The notes below the pieces were generated by a model. The model was given only the letters and a program-made list of their open reading frames with translations. It was not told the origin of the DNA and made no database searches. The translations under genes were made by a program, and so were the position numbers. Positions 1-8,039 of a stretch of 32,469 nt of DNA are shown one piece after another; the first letter of the stretch is position 1; every line of letters begins with the position of its first letter. This DNA comes from Gammaproteobacteria bacterium (GTDB taxonomy: Bacteria > Pseudomonadota > Gammaproteobacteria > GCA-001735895), in contig JAAENK010000111.1 of the NCBI GenBank assembly GCA_024224415.1, positions 1-32,469 of the forward strand. The letters are read 5' to 3'.

Positions 1-1010
1 CCGATGCTTAAACCGATGAGCAGTAGCAAAAGAGATTCGAGCAAAATCTGATAAATAATCATACCCGGTCGCATACCCAGCGCCTGGATCAGGCCAATCT
101 CGCGGATGCGTTCGAATACTGCCATTACCAGGGTATTCACCAGGCCGAAAGACAGCGCCAGAAAAATTATGATTACCCACACCAGCACGAAACCATCCAT
201 CATATTCAGCATGTAACTCAGATAACTATCGAGTTCGTACCAGGCTCTGGCCTCCAATGGCGGTGGTGTAGCGTGTCTAATGTTTTGATACAGTGTTTCG
301 ATATCACGGAAGTCTTCGTCGGCAATTGCGATCTCGGATATTTTATTTCCAATCTTAAGTAACGACTGTAGCGTATCTCGTGCTGCGTATACATTAAACT
401 CTTCCAACCCCGGCATTTTAGCTTTGTATATACCCACCACGCGAAAGCCGCGTTCGGCGATATTGTTTTCCGGATCCTGCGTCATGATGACTACGCGTTT
501 GCCGAGTCGTGTTTCCAGTCTTTCAAGTAATTTTGCTCCGAGTATCAGGCCTTTGTCGTTGTTGTCCTGCAAAAACCGACCTTCGATGATTTGACTATCT
601 ATGCCGCTGATCGGGGCTTCGAATTCGGGTTCGATTCCAAGCAGGGTGATGCCGCGAGTATCACGCTCGCTGGCGATCACCGCAGGAACTTTAATGCTTG
701 TAGTCCAGTGTTTGGTGGTCTTGCTATTTAGGGCTATGAGCAGCTCACCCTGCGGTGCGGGCATGCTGTTTACTATGCTCGGATCGTCGCGATACGCCGG
801 GTGATGTATTTGAATATGCCCGGGCAAATTTTTAATACCCTGATGCAACATATCGTCAACCATGCCACGCATCAGCGCGGTCATGAACATCATCGCCCAG
901 ACCCCGACCACAATGGCTGTGAGCATGATTACCGTACGGCGATGGTTACGCCACAGGTTACGCCAGGATAAAACCAGCATCGCTTTAAACGGCAGACTGT
1001 TGGTCATCAT
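1..1010 (-). CDS. FtsX-family ABC transporter permease (C-terminus cut by window edge)
   Basis: This is a reading frame open from the ATG at 1010 to the left edge, about 336 codons. The N-terminus begins MMTNSLPFKAMLVLSWRNLW, followed by a hydrophobic first membrane helix. A large periplasmic region follows, containing a GHIQIHHPAYRDDP stretch that matches the GHIQVQHRAYLDNP stretch of its neighbour. A second helix leads into the FtsX core, with the typical FERIREIGLIQALGMRP motif. The start codon overlaps the upstream permease stop as ATGA (1007-1010), so the two are probably translationally coupled. The pair likely forms a heterodimeric MacB/LolCE-like permease. The ATPase subunit is not in the window and would be expected beyond the left edge. 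The family call is firm; the substrate is unknown. Confidence 0.9.
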   Translation of the reverse strand, partial: MMTNSLPFKAMLVLSWRNLWRNHRRTVIMLTAIVVGVWAMMFMTALMRGMVDDMLHQGIKNLPGHIQIHHPAYRDDPSIVNSMPAPQGELLIALNSKTTKHWTTSIKVPAVIASERDTRGITLLGIEPEFEAPISGIDSQIIEGRFLQDNNDKGLILGAKLLERLETRLGKRVVIMTQDPENNIAERGFRVVGIYKAKMPGLEEFNVYAARDTLQSLLKIGNKISEIAIADEDFRDIETLYQNIRHATPPPLEARAWYELDSYLSYMLNMMDGFVLVWVIIIFLALSFGLVNTLVMAVFERIREIGLIQALGMRPGMIIYQILLESLLLLLIGLSI

Positions 1011-2239
1011 GCTGCTCTCATTGCTTCGATGGGCAACAGTCGATACAGCCTCGTTGCCGGGTAAGTCGACGCCAGCAGGCTGGCGATGGATACAATGGCG
1101 GGGCCAAGCAACAGCGACAGCAGGGTAATGCTGGGATACATACGGTCGGGTAAATTAAACCTGGACGCCATTTCTTCCATACCGGGATAGTAAAACCCGA
1201 CCTGGCTCAGGTACCCGGTGATAGCAAAACCAGAAGCCACACCAAGCATCAGGCCAAGGCCGGACATCATCAACGTTTCCATCACCACCAGACGCGACAA
1301 GAGACTCGGTTTCATACCCAGTGCCATCATCGTGCCGAATTCGCGGGTGCGTTCCAGTACCGACATCAATTGTGTATTAAGTACACTAAACGCCACCAGT
1401 ACGATGAGAACGATATACATGAACCAGGCACTGGCCATATCGGCCTGGATGGCCTGTTTGAGGCCGGGTTGTAGTTCCTCCCAGTGCCTGGTCACGAGGT
1501 TTTGCTGAGTGTCGATCAAAGCAGCGATACGAGTCTGCAAATTTTCCACCGCTTCGATATGGCTGGCGCGGATGACGATACTGTGACCCTTACCCTGCAT
1601 GGCGAAACTATCGTCAAAATAGGCCAGACTGATTTGCGCCAGGCTGCGATCCAGCTCAGGCAGGCCCGACTCAAAAATACCGACCAACCTGACTACCCCG
1701 GCCGCGAACGAATCATCCAGGCCGCTGCCAAGAAAAGTTATTTCGTCACCGATATTCACTTTCAGGTTACGCGCCAGTACCGCACCGATAACGATTTCAT
1801 CGTAACTGTCTTGCTCAAGATAACGTCCTTTTGTGATCAAACCTGGAATGCTGGAGACTCTGGGTTCGAAGTCCGGCTCAACCCCCACAATTTGTAAACC
1901 GTAGGAGCGATCCTGACTCGACGCGAGGGCAAAACCGGCCGCGCGAGCACTAATGTCCTGCATACCAAGCTGGTCGCGCAGGCTTTGCGCGGTAGCTTTG
2001 ATATCGGCAATGGTATAGCGCATTTTGGGATTATCCAGGTAGGCCCGATGTTGAACCTGGATATGCCCGGGAAAAACTTGCAAGGTATTGTCGATCATCA
2101 TTTCGTAACTACCGAACTGCAACGAGATACTAAACACCAACAGGCAGTTGGAGAAAATCATCGCACCAACCGTAAGCCAGGTGCGGCGTTTGTGTCGCCA
2201 CAGATTACGCCAGGCCAGACGCAGTGAAATGTTGTTCAC
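1007..2239 (-). CDS. FtsX-family ABC transporter permease
   Basis: This 410-residue inner-membrane protein has the LolC/LolE/MacB architecture. It has one N-terminal helix after a basic RNLWRHKRRTW segment, a MacB-like periplasmic domain of about 220 residues, and three C-terminal helices from about residue 270. The FtsX signature LERTREFGTMMALGMKPS follows the second helix. The start is GTG, overlapping the stop of the LolA-like gene as GTGA (2236-2239). It is paralogous to the permease downstream, so the two probably pair in one transporter. Coupling with a periplasmic LolA-like protein suggests movement of a lipid or lipoprotein-like substrate from the inner membrane, but no substrate can be read from the sequence. 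Confidence 0.92.
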   Translation of the reverse strand: MNNISLRLAWRNLWRHKRRTWLTVGAMIFSNCLLVFSISLQFGSYEMMIDNTLQVFPGHIQVQHRAYLDNPKMRYTIADIKATAQSLRDQLGMQDISARAAGFALASSQDRSYGLQIVGVEPDFEPRVSSIPGLITKGRYLEQDSYDEIVIGAVLARNLKVNIGDEITFLGSGLDDSFAAGVVRLVGIFESGLPELDRSLAQISLAYFDDSFAMQGKGHSIVIRASHIEAVENLQTRIAALIDTQQNLVTRHWEELQPGLKQAIQADMASAWFMYIVLIVLVAFSVLNTQLMSVLERTREFGTMMALGMKPSLLSRLVVMETLMMSGLGLMLGVASGFAITGYLSQVGFYYPGMEEMASRFNLPDRMYPSITLLSLLLGPAIVSIASLLASTYPATRLYRLLPIEAMRAA

Positions 2240-2988
2240 TGACGCGGGTTCCGCAGGTTGGAGAGGGTGAACAGGCTATCGCTTAATTCGATATTGAACT
2301 CGATCTGATCGACCGACATTTCGGTCCATTCATCGGGGGTTTCGACCTTGTTCATATGCATGCGTTTGGCAATGGCTCGTCCACCCATCGATACCACTTC
2401 AAGGGTGTTCATGTGTTTGACCAGGACTTCATCCTGATCCCAGAACTCCTGGCGTATCATGACAAAGTCATCGCGAATAACGATAACTTCTTTACCCCAG
2501 ACTACCGCGGCCTCTTCGTGGGGAATCGACTCGATAGTATAAAAATAATGATCGTCCTTTAGTTCGGTTGCGATCAGGCGGTGGTCGTACTGGTCGATGA
2601 TATCGGTGGACTTGCTGATGTCTTTATTGGAAAAGTCGCTACCCATCCAGCTTTGGCTCATCATTGAAGAGGGCACCTTGAGAATGCGGTTCACCTTGGG
2701 CGAGTAAGTCCACATATTCTGGTCTTTAATGAGCGTGCCGTTACCGGCGTCACGTTTGGGTTCGGTAACGCGCACCAGCGAAGTTTTATCACCCTTGGTC
2801 CAGGCCTGCATCGACATGCGCCGTTGCCAGTCGCTGCGGTGTACGGTCATGGTCATTTCTGAATAGGAAGTGACGCCACGCCAGTGATCCATCGCTGCAC
2901 GGATCAATTCGCTGGGATCGGGTGTTTGTTCTGCAATCGCAAGCGGTGAGAGCAGAAACAGGCAAATCAGGCAAACTCGAACCGGCAT
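2236..2988 (-). CDS. LolA-like outer-membrane lipoprotein-sorting family protein
   Basis: The product is a 250-residue exported protein. Its signal peptide (about residues 1-19) ends at AIA before EQTPDP. The mature part resembles the LolA_like/outer-membrane lipoprotein-sorting family, an open beta-barrel fold that binds acyl chains. Typical features are a SYSEMTMTVHRSDWQR strand near the N-terminus, a GTLIKDQNMWTYSPKVNRIL region and a GSDFSNKDI stretch. It is the first gene of a three-gene operon with two FtsX permeases, joined by 4-base overlaps. It probably acts in the periplasm as chaperone or substrate acceptor for that transporter. It is distinct from canonical LolA, which is usually shorter and sits near ftsK. 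Confidence 0.85.
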   Translation of the reverse strand: MPVRVCLICLFLLSPLAIAEQTPDPSELIRAAMDHWRGVTSYSEMTMTVHRSDWQRRMSMQAWTKGDKTSLVRVTEPKRDAGNGTLIKDQNMWTYSPKVNRILKVPSSMMSQSWMGSDFSNKDISKSTDIIDQYDHRLIATELKDDHYFYTIESIPHEEAAVVWGKEVIVIRDDFVMIRQEFWDQDEVLVKHMNTLEVVSMGGRAIAKRMHMNKVETPDEWTEMSVDQIEFNIELSDSLFTLSNLRNPRQ

Positions 2989-3062
2989 TATGAGACCCTG
3001 TTAGTTGATATCGATTATCCTCAGTTGAAAGCTAACGTTACTACAGGGAAAAGACAATGGTT

Positions 3063-3086
3063 TTGAGCCAGATCAATTGGGCTCAA
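3063..3086. promoter_or_regulatory. Inverted repeat in the divergent promoter region, candidate operator
   Basis: TTGAGCC (3063-3069) and GGCTCAA (3080-3086) form 7-base perfect arms separated by 10 bases. They lie in the 169-base gap between the divergent LolA-like and bactofilin-like genes. No T-run follows, so it is not a terminator. A role as binding site for a dimeric regulator is inference from position and symmetry only. Confidence 0.3.
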
Positions 3087-3144
3087 GCCGAAAGAGTGTA
3101 AAAGTCTATTCGTAGGGTTAATTAATTTGTCTTTACATAGTTAA

Positions 3145-3152
3145 AAGGAGGT
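3145..3152 (+). promoter_or_regulatory. Strong Shine-Dalgarno site of the bactofilin-like gene
   Basis: AAGGAGGT lies 5 bases before the ATG at 3158. It is a near-perfect complement to the 16S rRNA 3' end. It fixes the start codon and suggests strong translation. Confidence 0.85.
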
Positions 3153-3157
3153 CTCTG

Positions 3158-4252
3158 ATGAATAGTCGATTTATACCAATCCTGGCGTTACTGGCCAGTA
3201 TTACTCTGCCTGCCTATGCCGCTTCCGACGCTGGCGAAACAGTCACCAAACGAGGTAGCATAGATGACGATTACTATGCAGCAGGTGGTGTCGTCGATAT
3301 CGATGCCGACATCCAGGGGGATGCGGTCATCGCTGGTGGTGAACTGTATATCGGGCAGCATATTCAGGGTGACTTGCTGGCCGCAGGCGGCAAGTTGAGG
3401 TTGCGTGGCCAGGTTGATGATGATGCCCGTGTGAGTGGCGGAGAGGTCAATATCGATGCCGATATTGGTGATGACCTGGCCGCCAGTGGCGGGAAAATCA
3501 CCGTCTCGTCCGATGTCATTATCGGCGGTGACGCCTGGATGGCGGGCGGTGAAGTCGAAATGGCGGGTACAGTCAATAAAGACCTGTATATAGGGGGCGG
3601 TAAAATAGTACTGTCTGGTACAGTGTTTGGGGATGTCGAACTTGAAGGTGGCGAAATCGAAGTACTCGAATCGGCGGTCATCAATGGTGATCTGGTCTAC
3701 AAAAGCCGGAGTGACACCGGTGTGCATAGTGGAGCAAAAATAAGTGGGGATATCCGCTATCATGAAGCTGACTGGGATCATTCCCACCGCGGATTTGGTC
3801 TATTCTTTGCGCTTACCCTGATTATCGCCAGTTTCGTTCTGTTCTGGCTGTTTCCCGGTTTCACCCTGTCGTCGGTAGAAAGAATTAAAACCAGCCCGTG
3901 GCATAGTCTCGGCCTCGGCTTTCTGCTCCTGGTGGTAACGCCGCTGTTGATCGTTCTTCTACTGAGCATCGTGCTGGGGATCTGGATAGCGTTGACTATG
4001 CTAGCCTTATATCTGGTCGCGCTGCTTGGTGGATTTCTAATAGGATGTTTCTTTGTTGGAGACTGGCTCGCAAAGCTGTTACACCGGGATGTTGGTACGA
4101 TGGCGAAGAGAATGCTCTGGGTTGCTATCGCTATCATTGTCATCGGTTTCGTACAGTGGATTCCGATTGTCGGCGGCCTGTTCACATTCGGGCTTTTATT
4201 AGCGGGGCTGGGTGCTACAGTGATGCAGCTGCGTAATAATTATGTAAGCTGA
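3158..4252 (+). CDS. Exported bactofilin-like beta-solenoid protein with C-terminal membrane domain
   Basis: The product has 364 residues. The signal peptide ends near AYA (residue 21). Residues about 35-185 are short glycine- and aspartate-rich repeats of roughly 17-20 residues (for example DADIQGDAVIAGGELYIG, QVDDDARVSGGEVNIDADIG). This is the pattern of a right-handed beta-solenoid of the polymer-forming cytoskeletal (bactofilin) family. Several strongly hydrophobic segments follow, at about 208-230, 245-300 and 315-350. Classical bactofilins are cytosolic and lack both signal peptide and membrane domain. The topology here places the solenoid in the periplasm, anchored by the C-terminal helices. 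Whether it polymerises is unknown. It is preceded by a very strong ribosome binding site and is divergent from the LolA-like operon. Confidence 0.85.
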   Translation: MNSRFIPILALLASITLPAYAASDAGETVTKRGSIDDDYYAAGGVVDIDADIQGDAVIAGGELYIGQHIQGDLLAAGGKLRLRGQVDDDARVSGGEVNIDADIGDDLAASGGKITVSSDVIIGGDAWMAGGEVEMAGTVNKDLYIGGGKIVLSGTVFGDVELEGGEIEVLESAVINGDLVYKSRSDTGVHSGAKISGDIRYHEADWDHSHRGFGLFFALTLIIASFVLFWLFPGFTLSSVERIKTSPWHSLGLGFLLLVVTPLLIVLLLSIVLGIWIALTMLALYLVALLGGFLIGCFFVGDWLAKLLHRDVGTMAKRMLWVAIAIIVIGFVQWIPIVGGLFTFGLLLAGLGATVMQLRNNYVS

Positions 4253-4258
4253 CCAGTC

Positions 4259-4420
4259 TACTGACAATAAGCCTGGTGATGGCTTTCAGCGCGTTTTATG
4301 AAGTGGTGGAAGCTGTAGTCGCTATGTTGGCAAACTGGCGGTTAAATCTGAATCATCCCTGACAGCGGGAATACAGGGCAGATCATTTCAACAAGATGGG
4401 ATTGGGCCCTTGTAAATTCG
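4259..4420 (+). pseudogene. Decayed fragment resembling a YjdF (DUF2238) membrane protein
   Basis: Just after the bactofilin-like stop, one frame reads TSLLTISLVMAFSAFYEVVE followed by AVVAML. This resembles the conserved YjdF segment that reads approximately LAISALYELLEWWVAV. A frameshift later, the DNA reads AGIQGRSFQQDGIGPL before a stop, resembling the YjdF motif FLGTQGDVWDTQ. The two pieces are in the order and at roughly the spacing expected for the family, but there is no start, no N-terminal half and no continuous frame. I read this as the remnant of a lost gene. The comparison is from memory of the family, so confidence is moderate. Confidence 0.42.
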
Positions 4421-4523
4421 GGCAAGAAACAATTCGCTAAATAAATCGAACATTGACCTTGAGACAGAATGATCAAGCACCATCTATTAACAGTTATCCC
4501 TAGCAATCAACACGGAGATTGGC

Positions 4524-4841
4524 ATGAGTGACGATCTAAAGAAGCATCTGAAAGACCAGAATACCTGGATACGTGGGCTTTACATGTTGTTATTTAGCTT
4601 TCTGGCAGGCATCGCCGATTTTGTTCTGTTCGGTGTGGTGATATTTCAGTTTGTGCACAGGTTAATCACTGGTAAGGTCAACGAACGTTTACTCAAACTT
4701 GGTCAGGGACTCGGCAGCTACATCTACCAGATTATCCAGTTTCTTACCTTTAACAGCGATTACCATCCTTACCCATTGGGTGCCTGGCCCAGGGCTGAAC
4801 CGAAGTCGGTAATAAAAGCGTCGGATGCTAATCAAGTTTAG
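4524..4841 (+). CDS. DUF4389 family membrane protein
   Basis: The product is a 105-residue protein. An N-terminal charged stretch is followed by a long hydrophobic segment (about 17-48, LYMLLFSFLAGIADFVLFGV) and a second amphipathic region. The family-typical ending NSDYHPYPLGAWP is present. DUF4389 proteins are small, widespread and uncharacterised in proteobacteria. The ATG is preceded by CGGAGA at a suitable distance. A mobile-type inverted repeat begins 5 bases after the stop. No functional partner is evident. Confidence 0.85.
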   Translation: MSDDLKKHLKDQNTWIRGLYMLLFSFLAGIADFVLFGVVIFQFVHRLITGKVNERLLKLGQGLGSYIYQIIQFLTFNSDYHPYPLGAWPRAEPKSVIKASDANQV

Positions 4842-4846
4842 AATAG

Positions 4847-4927
4847 CGTCATTGCGAGCGCAGCAATCTTTTACTCCCCGGTTAACGCCATAAAGATTGC
4901 CACGTCGCTGACGCTCCTCACAATGAC
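4847..4927. repeat. Interspersed inverted-repeat element of the GTCATTGCGAG type
   Basis: The left end GTCATTGCGAGCGCAGCAATC (from 4848) and the right end AAAGATTGCCACGTCGCTGACGCTCCTCACAATGAC (4892-4927, stated here only to locate it) are imperfect inverted copies. The left arm lacks about 12 bases present in the right. This belongs to the well-known class of non-coding palindromic repeats found in many Gram-negative genomes. It fills nearly the whole gap between the DUF4389 and GST genes. Transcribed, it would form a long hairpin. Confidence 0.75.
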
Positions 4928-4950
4928 TAATTAATCAGAAGGTTCCTAGA

Positions 4951-5649
4951 ATGAAACTCTATTGCGCATGGTATTGCCCTTTCGCCCAACGGGCCTGGAT
5001 GGCGCTTGAACAAAAAGGCATCGATTATGAATATATCGAGGTCGATCCCTACGATAAAACCGACTGGTGGTTAAAGCTGTCGCGCGGTACAGCGCTAGTG
5101 CCGGTGCTGGTGCAGGCGAACGACGATGAAGGTGAAATCACGATAGTAGAGTCGAATCGCATCCTCGAATATCTGGAAGACCTTTATCCCGAGCAGAATC
5201 CAATTTTTGCCGATCACCCCAATGCGCGCGCCGAACAGAAGTACTGGATGGACCATGTCAGCAATAAAATTACACCACATTTATATCGTTACCTGAAAGA
5301 CCCCCAGACAGATACACGGGGAAAATTACTCGATGGTTTAATGCAAATTGTTGAAGCGATGGATGATAAAGGGCCTTATTTCAACGGTGATAAAGTCAGC
5401 GCGGTGGATATTGCGCTGATGCCTTTCGTTTACAGAGCTATTCACCTGCTTGGCTATTATCGAGATTTTTCCCTGCCTGCGGAAGGCGATCAATGGCGGC
5501 GATTTCAGAACTGGTATGAGGCGATGCTGGAACTGCCGTCATTTAAGAAAACCTCTACCGACCACGATGACTATCGACAACGTTTGATTACGCGTTATGG
5601 GGAAAATATCCAGGGCAATGGGCAGGTAGATGTCACCAAAGTGAATTGA
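4951..5649 (+). CDS. Glutathione S-transferase, omega-like
   Basis: The product has 232 residues. The N-terminal thioredoxin-like domain (1-80) starts with MKLYCAWYCPFAQRAW. The CPF motif puts a cysteine at residue 9, which in omega-class GSTs forms a mixed disulfide with glutathione. The usual cis-proline region (ALVPVL) and the ES dipeptide that binds the glutathione gamma-glutamyl group (VESNRILEYLEDLYP) follow. The all-helical domain fills residues 95-215, with a DIALMPFVYR hydrophobic-core helix. Family knowledge suggests glutathionyl-thiol transferase or reductase activity in the cytosol. The substrate is unknown. Confidence 0.9.
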   Translation: MKLYCAWYCPFAQRAWMALEQKGIDYEYIEVDPYDKTDWWLKLSRGTALVPVLVQANDDEGEITIVESNRILEYLEDLYPEQNPIFADHPNARAEQKYWMDHVSNKITPHLYRYLKDPQTDTRGKLLDGLMQIVEAMDDKGPYFNGDKVSAVDIALMPFVYRAIHLLGYYRDFSLPAEGDQWRRFQNWYEAMLELPSFKKTSTDHDDYRQRLITRYGENIQGNGQVDVTKVN

Positions 5650-5673
5650 TAGTTTTTACATGGCTGTTAAAAA

Positions 5674-6147
5674 TCAAACCAACAACTCACTCTCAATCGG
5701 ATGAAAAACATCTGCCGCATTTATTAATGAATTCGCAGTGAGTGAAGCTACTCCGTAAACTTCGGTGCGAACCTGGAAATCCCCACTGACTTTCTTCAGC
5801 AGCAAATCAAAATCGCCATCACCCGATAGCAAAATAGCTGTATCGACATTTTGCGCTGCGTCCATCACATCAACTGTAATACCGACATCCCAGTCACCCT
5901 TGGCCGTACCGTCACTGCGTTGGATATAGGGTTTTAGTTTTATATTAAAGCCAATGCGTTTTAACGCATCCTGAAATTTGATTTGTCCATCATCATGGCG
6001 TTGCGTGGCGTAGGCATTTGCGAGAACGATATCTCCCTGCTTGCTCACCCGTTTCCACAGTTCACGATAATTGAACTGGCGGCCATGTGCCTGGCGTGTG
6101 GTGTAGTAAATATTCTGTACATCGGCAAATATTGCGATTTTATTCAT
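5674..6147 (-). CDS. NYN domain (LabA/DUF88-like) protein, putative PIN-fold nuclease
   Basis: The product is a 157-residue single-domain protein. The NYN hallmark is present: AIFADVQNIY at the start gives Asp9 and Asn12, KGDWDVGITVD gives Asp87 and Asp93, and LLSGDGDFDLLL gives Asp110 and Asp112. These acidic residues form the metal site of the PIN-like fold, which in relatives cleaves RNA. It is convergent with the GST gene. The substrate and biological role are not inferable here. Confidence 0.88.
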   Translation of the reverse strand: MNKIAIFADVQNIYYTTRQAHGRQFNYRELWKRVSKQGDIVLANAYATQRHDDGQIKFQDALKRIGFNIKLKPYIQRSDGTAKGDWDVGITVDVMDAAQNVDTAILLSGDGDFDLLLKKVSGDFQVRTEVYGVASLTANSLINAADVFHPIESELLV

Positions 6148-6311
6148 TTGGCTTCTTCATCTAATTGAGTGGGTGTCATGTCTCTTGAATTTGCTGGCAA
6201 GCATAAAACAGGTGATCTGTAAGTCCAGCTTTTGTCCTCTATTAGTCTTTCGATCAACATAAGCTCGACCAATACTCTGTATTAATAGTTAAACTTGGTC
6301 TATATATCTGG

Positions 6312-6340
6312 TTGTCAACAATTTGGTAGGCCGATAAGAT
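6312..6340 (+). promoter_or_regulatory. Candidate sigma-70 promoter of mdh
   Basis: TTGTCA (6312-6317) is followed after 17 bases by TAAGAT (6335-6340). The predicted start would leave an untranslated leader of about 35 bases before mdh. The match is five of six bases at -35 and four of six at -10. Confidence 0.5.
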
Positions 6341-6382
6341 GGTTGTTCAATCAATCCCCTCATTTACTCAACGAGGCCCGTT

Positions 6383-7318
6383 ATGAAAGTTTGTGTGCTT
6401 GGTGCAGCCGGTGGTATCGGCCAGCCGTTATCTCTATTACTGAAATTACAGTTACCTGCGGGTAGCGAATTATCTCTCTACGATGTTGCTCCTTTTACTC
6501 CGGGCGTCGCGGTTGATTTAAGCCACATCCCGACCGATGTTGCTGTTAGTGGATTTGTTGGCGACGATGTCGAAGCCGCGATGGCGAATGCCGATATCGT
6601 GGTTATTCCGGCGGGTGTGCCACGTAAACCTGGTATGACTCGTGACGATCTATTCAATATGAATGCCGGAATCGTCAAGAAGCTGGTGAGTGCCGGCGCC
6701 AAAGCCTGCCCGAATGCCTGTTACGCGATTGTCACCAATCCGGTGAATTCAACCGTGCCGATTGCTGCTGAAATACTGAAAGCTGCCGGTGTTTATGACA
6801 AGCGTAAAATGTTTGGTGTTACCACGCTGGACGTTATCCGTTCGAATACCTTTGTTGCCGAAGCGGTTGGTAAAAGCTGCGATGATGTCAACGTTAAAGT
6901 CATCGGCGGACATAGTGGTGTGACTATCCTGCCGTTACTTTCAAGTGTCGACGGCGTATCGCTGAGCCAGGATCAGATCGAATCTCTGACGCCACGCATC
7001 CAGGAAGCCGGTACCGAGGTTGTTGAGGCCAAAGCCGGTGCAGGTTCGGCTACGCTTTCAATGGCGCAGGCTGCCGCACGTTTCACCATGTCACTGGTGA
7101 TGGCGATGAATGGCGAAGCTGTGGAAGAATGCTGCTACGTGCAAACCGGTGACGATTCCACCAGTTTTCATGCGCAACCAGTCAAGCTCGGTAAAGACGG
7201 TGTCGATTCTATTCCGGCATTGCCTGCACTGAGCGACTATGAACAAAAATTGCTAGATGAAATGGCCGATGTACTCAATGGCAATATTGCCAAAGGCATC
7301 GAGTTCGCTAACTCGTAA
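6383..7318 (+). CDS. mdh: Malate dehydrogenase (NAD)
   Basis: The 311-residue cytosolic enzyme oxidises malate to oxaloacetate with NAD in the TCA cycle. It aligns with the E. coli-type enzyme residue for residue. The nucleotide-binding loop is GAAGGIGQ (8-15), with Asp34 selecting NAD. The substrate arginines are Arg81 and Arg87 ([10 protein letters not shown]), and Asp150 and Arg153 sit in TLDVIRS. The catalytic His177 is in GGHSG. Length equals the usual 311-312. It stands alone, with its own promoter and a strong terminator. Its divergent neighbour is the NYN-domain gene. Confidence 0.98.
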   Translation: MKVCVLGAAGGIGQPLSLLLKLQLPAGSELSLYDVAPFTPGVAVDLSHIPTDVAVSGFVGDDVEAAMANADIVVIPAGVPRKPGMTRDDLFNMNAGIVKKLVSAGAKACPNACYAIVTNPVNSTVPIAAEILKAAGVYDKRKMFGVTTLDVIRSNTFVAEAVGKSCDDVNVKVIGGHSGVTILPLLSSVDGVSLSQDQIESLTPRIQEAGTEVVEAKAGAGSATLSMAQAAARFTMSLVMAMNGEAVEECCYVQTGDDSTSFHAQPVKLGKDGVDSIPALPALSDYEQKLLDEMADVLNGNIAKGIEFANS

Positions 7319-7330
7319 GTCTCCTCCCTG

Positions 7331-7365
7331 GCGCGGTTCCTGTGTGAGCCGCGCTGCCTTTTTTT
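7331..7365 (+). terminator. Rho-independent terminator of mdh
   Basis: GCGCGGTTC (7331-7339) pairs with GAGCCGCGC (7346-7354) around a 6-base loop, with one G-U pair. After four bases comes a run of seven T (7359-7365). It begins 12 bases after the mdh stop. Confidence 0.85.
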
Positions 7366-7471
7366 GTCATCAAATATTCACCACTTGATTTAGTAAATAT
7401 CCAATTTTTAACTAGTCTTCTGGTGCGAAGCCGATAAGATATCCTCGATCTAACAAAGGAGACAATCAACC

Positions 7472-7963
7472 ATGTTTAATACTCGCAATGTACTGACAGT
7501 TCTGTGCTGTGTACTGAGTTTTAGTTTGTATAGCTCTGCGGCAACAGCTGATAACCATGAGCCTTTGCTCGATAGAAATCTATTGTCTATTGGGGGCGGT
7601 ATTTCTAACAATTCGGTGAGTGGGCCTACAGATGATGAATTTGGATTACAGTTTTTTGTGGCTTACGATTTAGACGAGGTCAATCTGGTCTCAGGCGTAA
7701 GAAGCTCGGTTGAGTTCGGCATTATGGATTATGGTTTCTCACGAGATAGTACCGGTATCTGGGGAACCTATGTTGTTGACGGGCAGATTAACTCAAGATG
7801 GCAATGGCTGGCACGTCTTGGCTTTGATATCGGTGACGATAACGGCATCATGACCGGTGTAGGTCTGGGATTTGCTAATAGCGAGCAGGTGGAATTTCGT
7901 GGCGAGTATGTGATGCGTGACGATATCGACTCGCTGCAGTTTAATTTTCTTTACCACCTGTAA
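7472..7963 (+). CDS. Small outer-membrane beta-barrel-like protein
   Basis: The product is a 163-residue exported protein. Its signal peptide runs to about residue 26 (SSAATA before DNHEP). The mature part alternates hydrophobic and polar residues in short strands (LLSIGGGISNNSV, FGLQFFVAYDLDEV, SVEFGIMDYGF, WQWLARLGFDIG, GIMTGVGLGFA, VEFRGEYVMR) and ends QFNFLYHL. This is the pattern of an eight-stranded OmpA/OmpX-like barrel. The terminal residue is Leu rather than the usual Phe. AAAGGAGA lies about 8 bases before the ATG. I recognise no specific family. Confidence 0.75.
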   Translation: MFNTRNVLTVLCCVLSFSLYSSAATADNHEPLLDRNLLSIGGGISNNSVSGPTDDEFGLQFFVAYDLDEVNLVSGVRSSVEFGIMDYGFSRDSTGIWGTYVVDGQINSRWQWLARLGFDIGDDNGIMTGVGLGFANSEQVEFRGEYVMRDDIDSLQFNFLYHL

Positions 7964-7971
7964 AATAAAAC

Positions 7972-7999
7972 TTGACCGAGACTGCGTCGACGGTGTAAT
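7972..7999 (+). promoter_or_regulatory. Candidate sigma-70 promoter of the ilvBN leader
   Basis: TTGACC (7972-7977) and TGTAAT (7994-7999) are separated by 16 bases, each matching consensus in five of six positions. Transcription would start near 8006, about 35 bases before the leader peptide. Confidence 0.6.
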
Positions 8000-8039
8000 T
8001 TTGACTGGTAAACAACTTTTTAAACAACAGCTCAACTAA

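Noticed and set aside
3188-3787. 199-residue open frame antisense to the bactofilin-like gene
   Set aside because: It arises from the regular glycine/aspartate repeats of the sense gene, has no ribosome site and gives a compositionally odd protein.
5646-5685. AT-rich imperfect inverted repeat between the convergent GST and NYN genes as a bidirectional terminator
   Set aside because: The arms pair only with bulges and lack GC; too weak to call.
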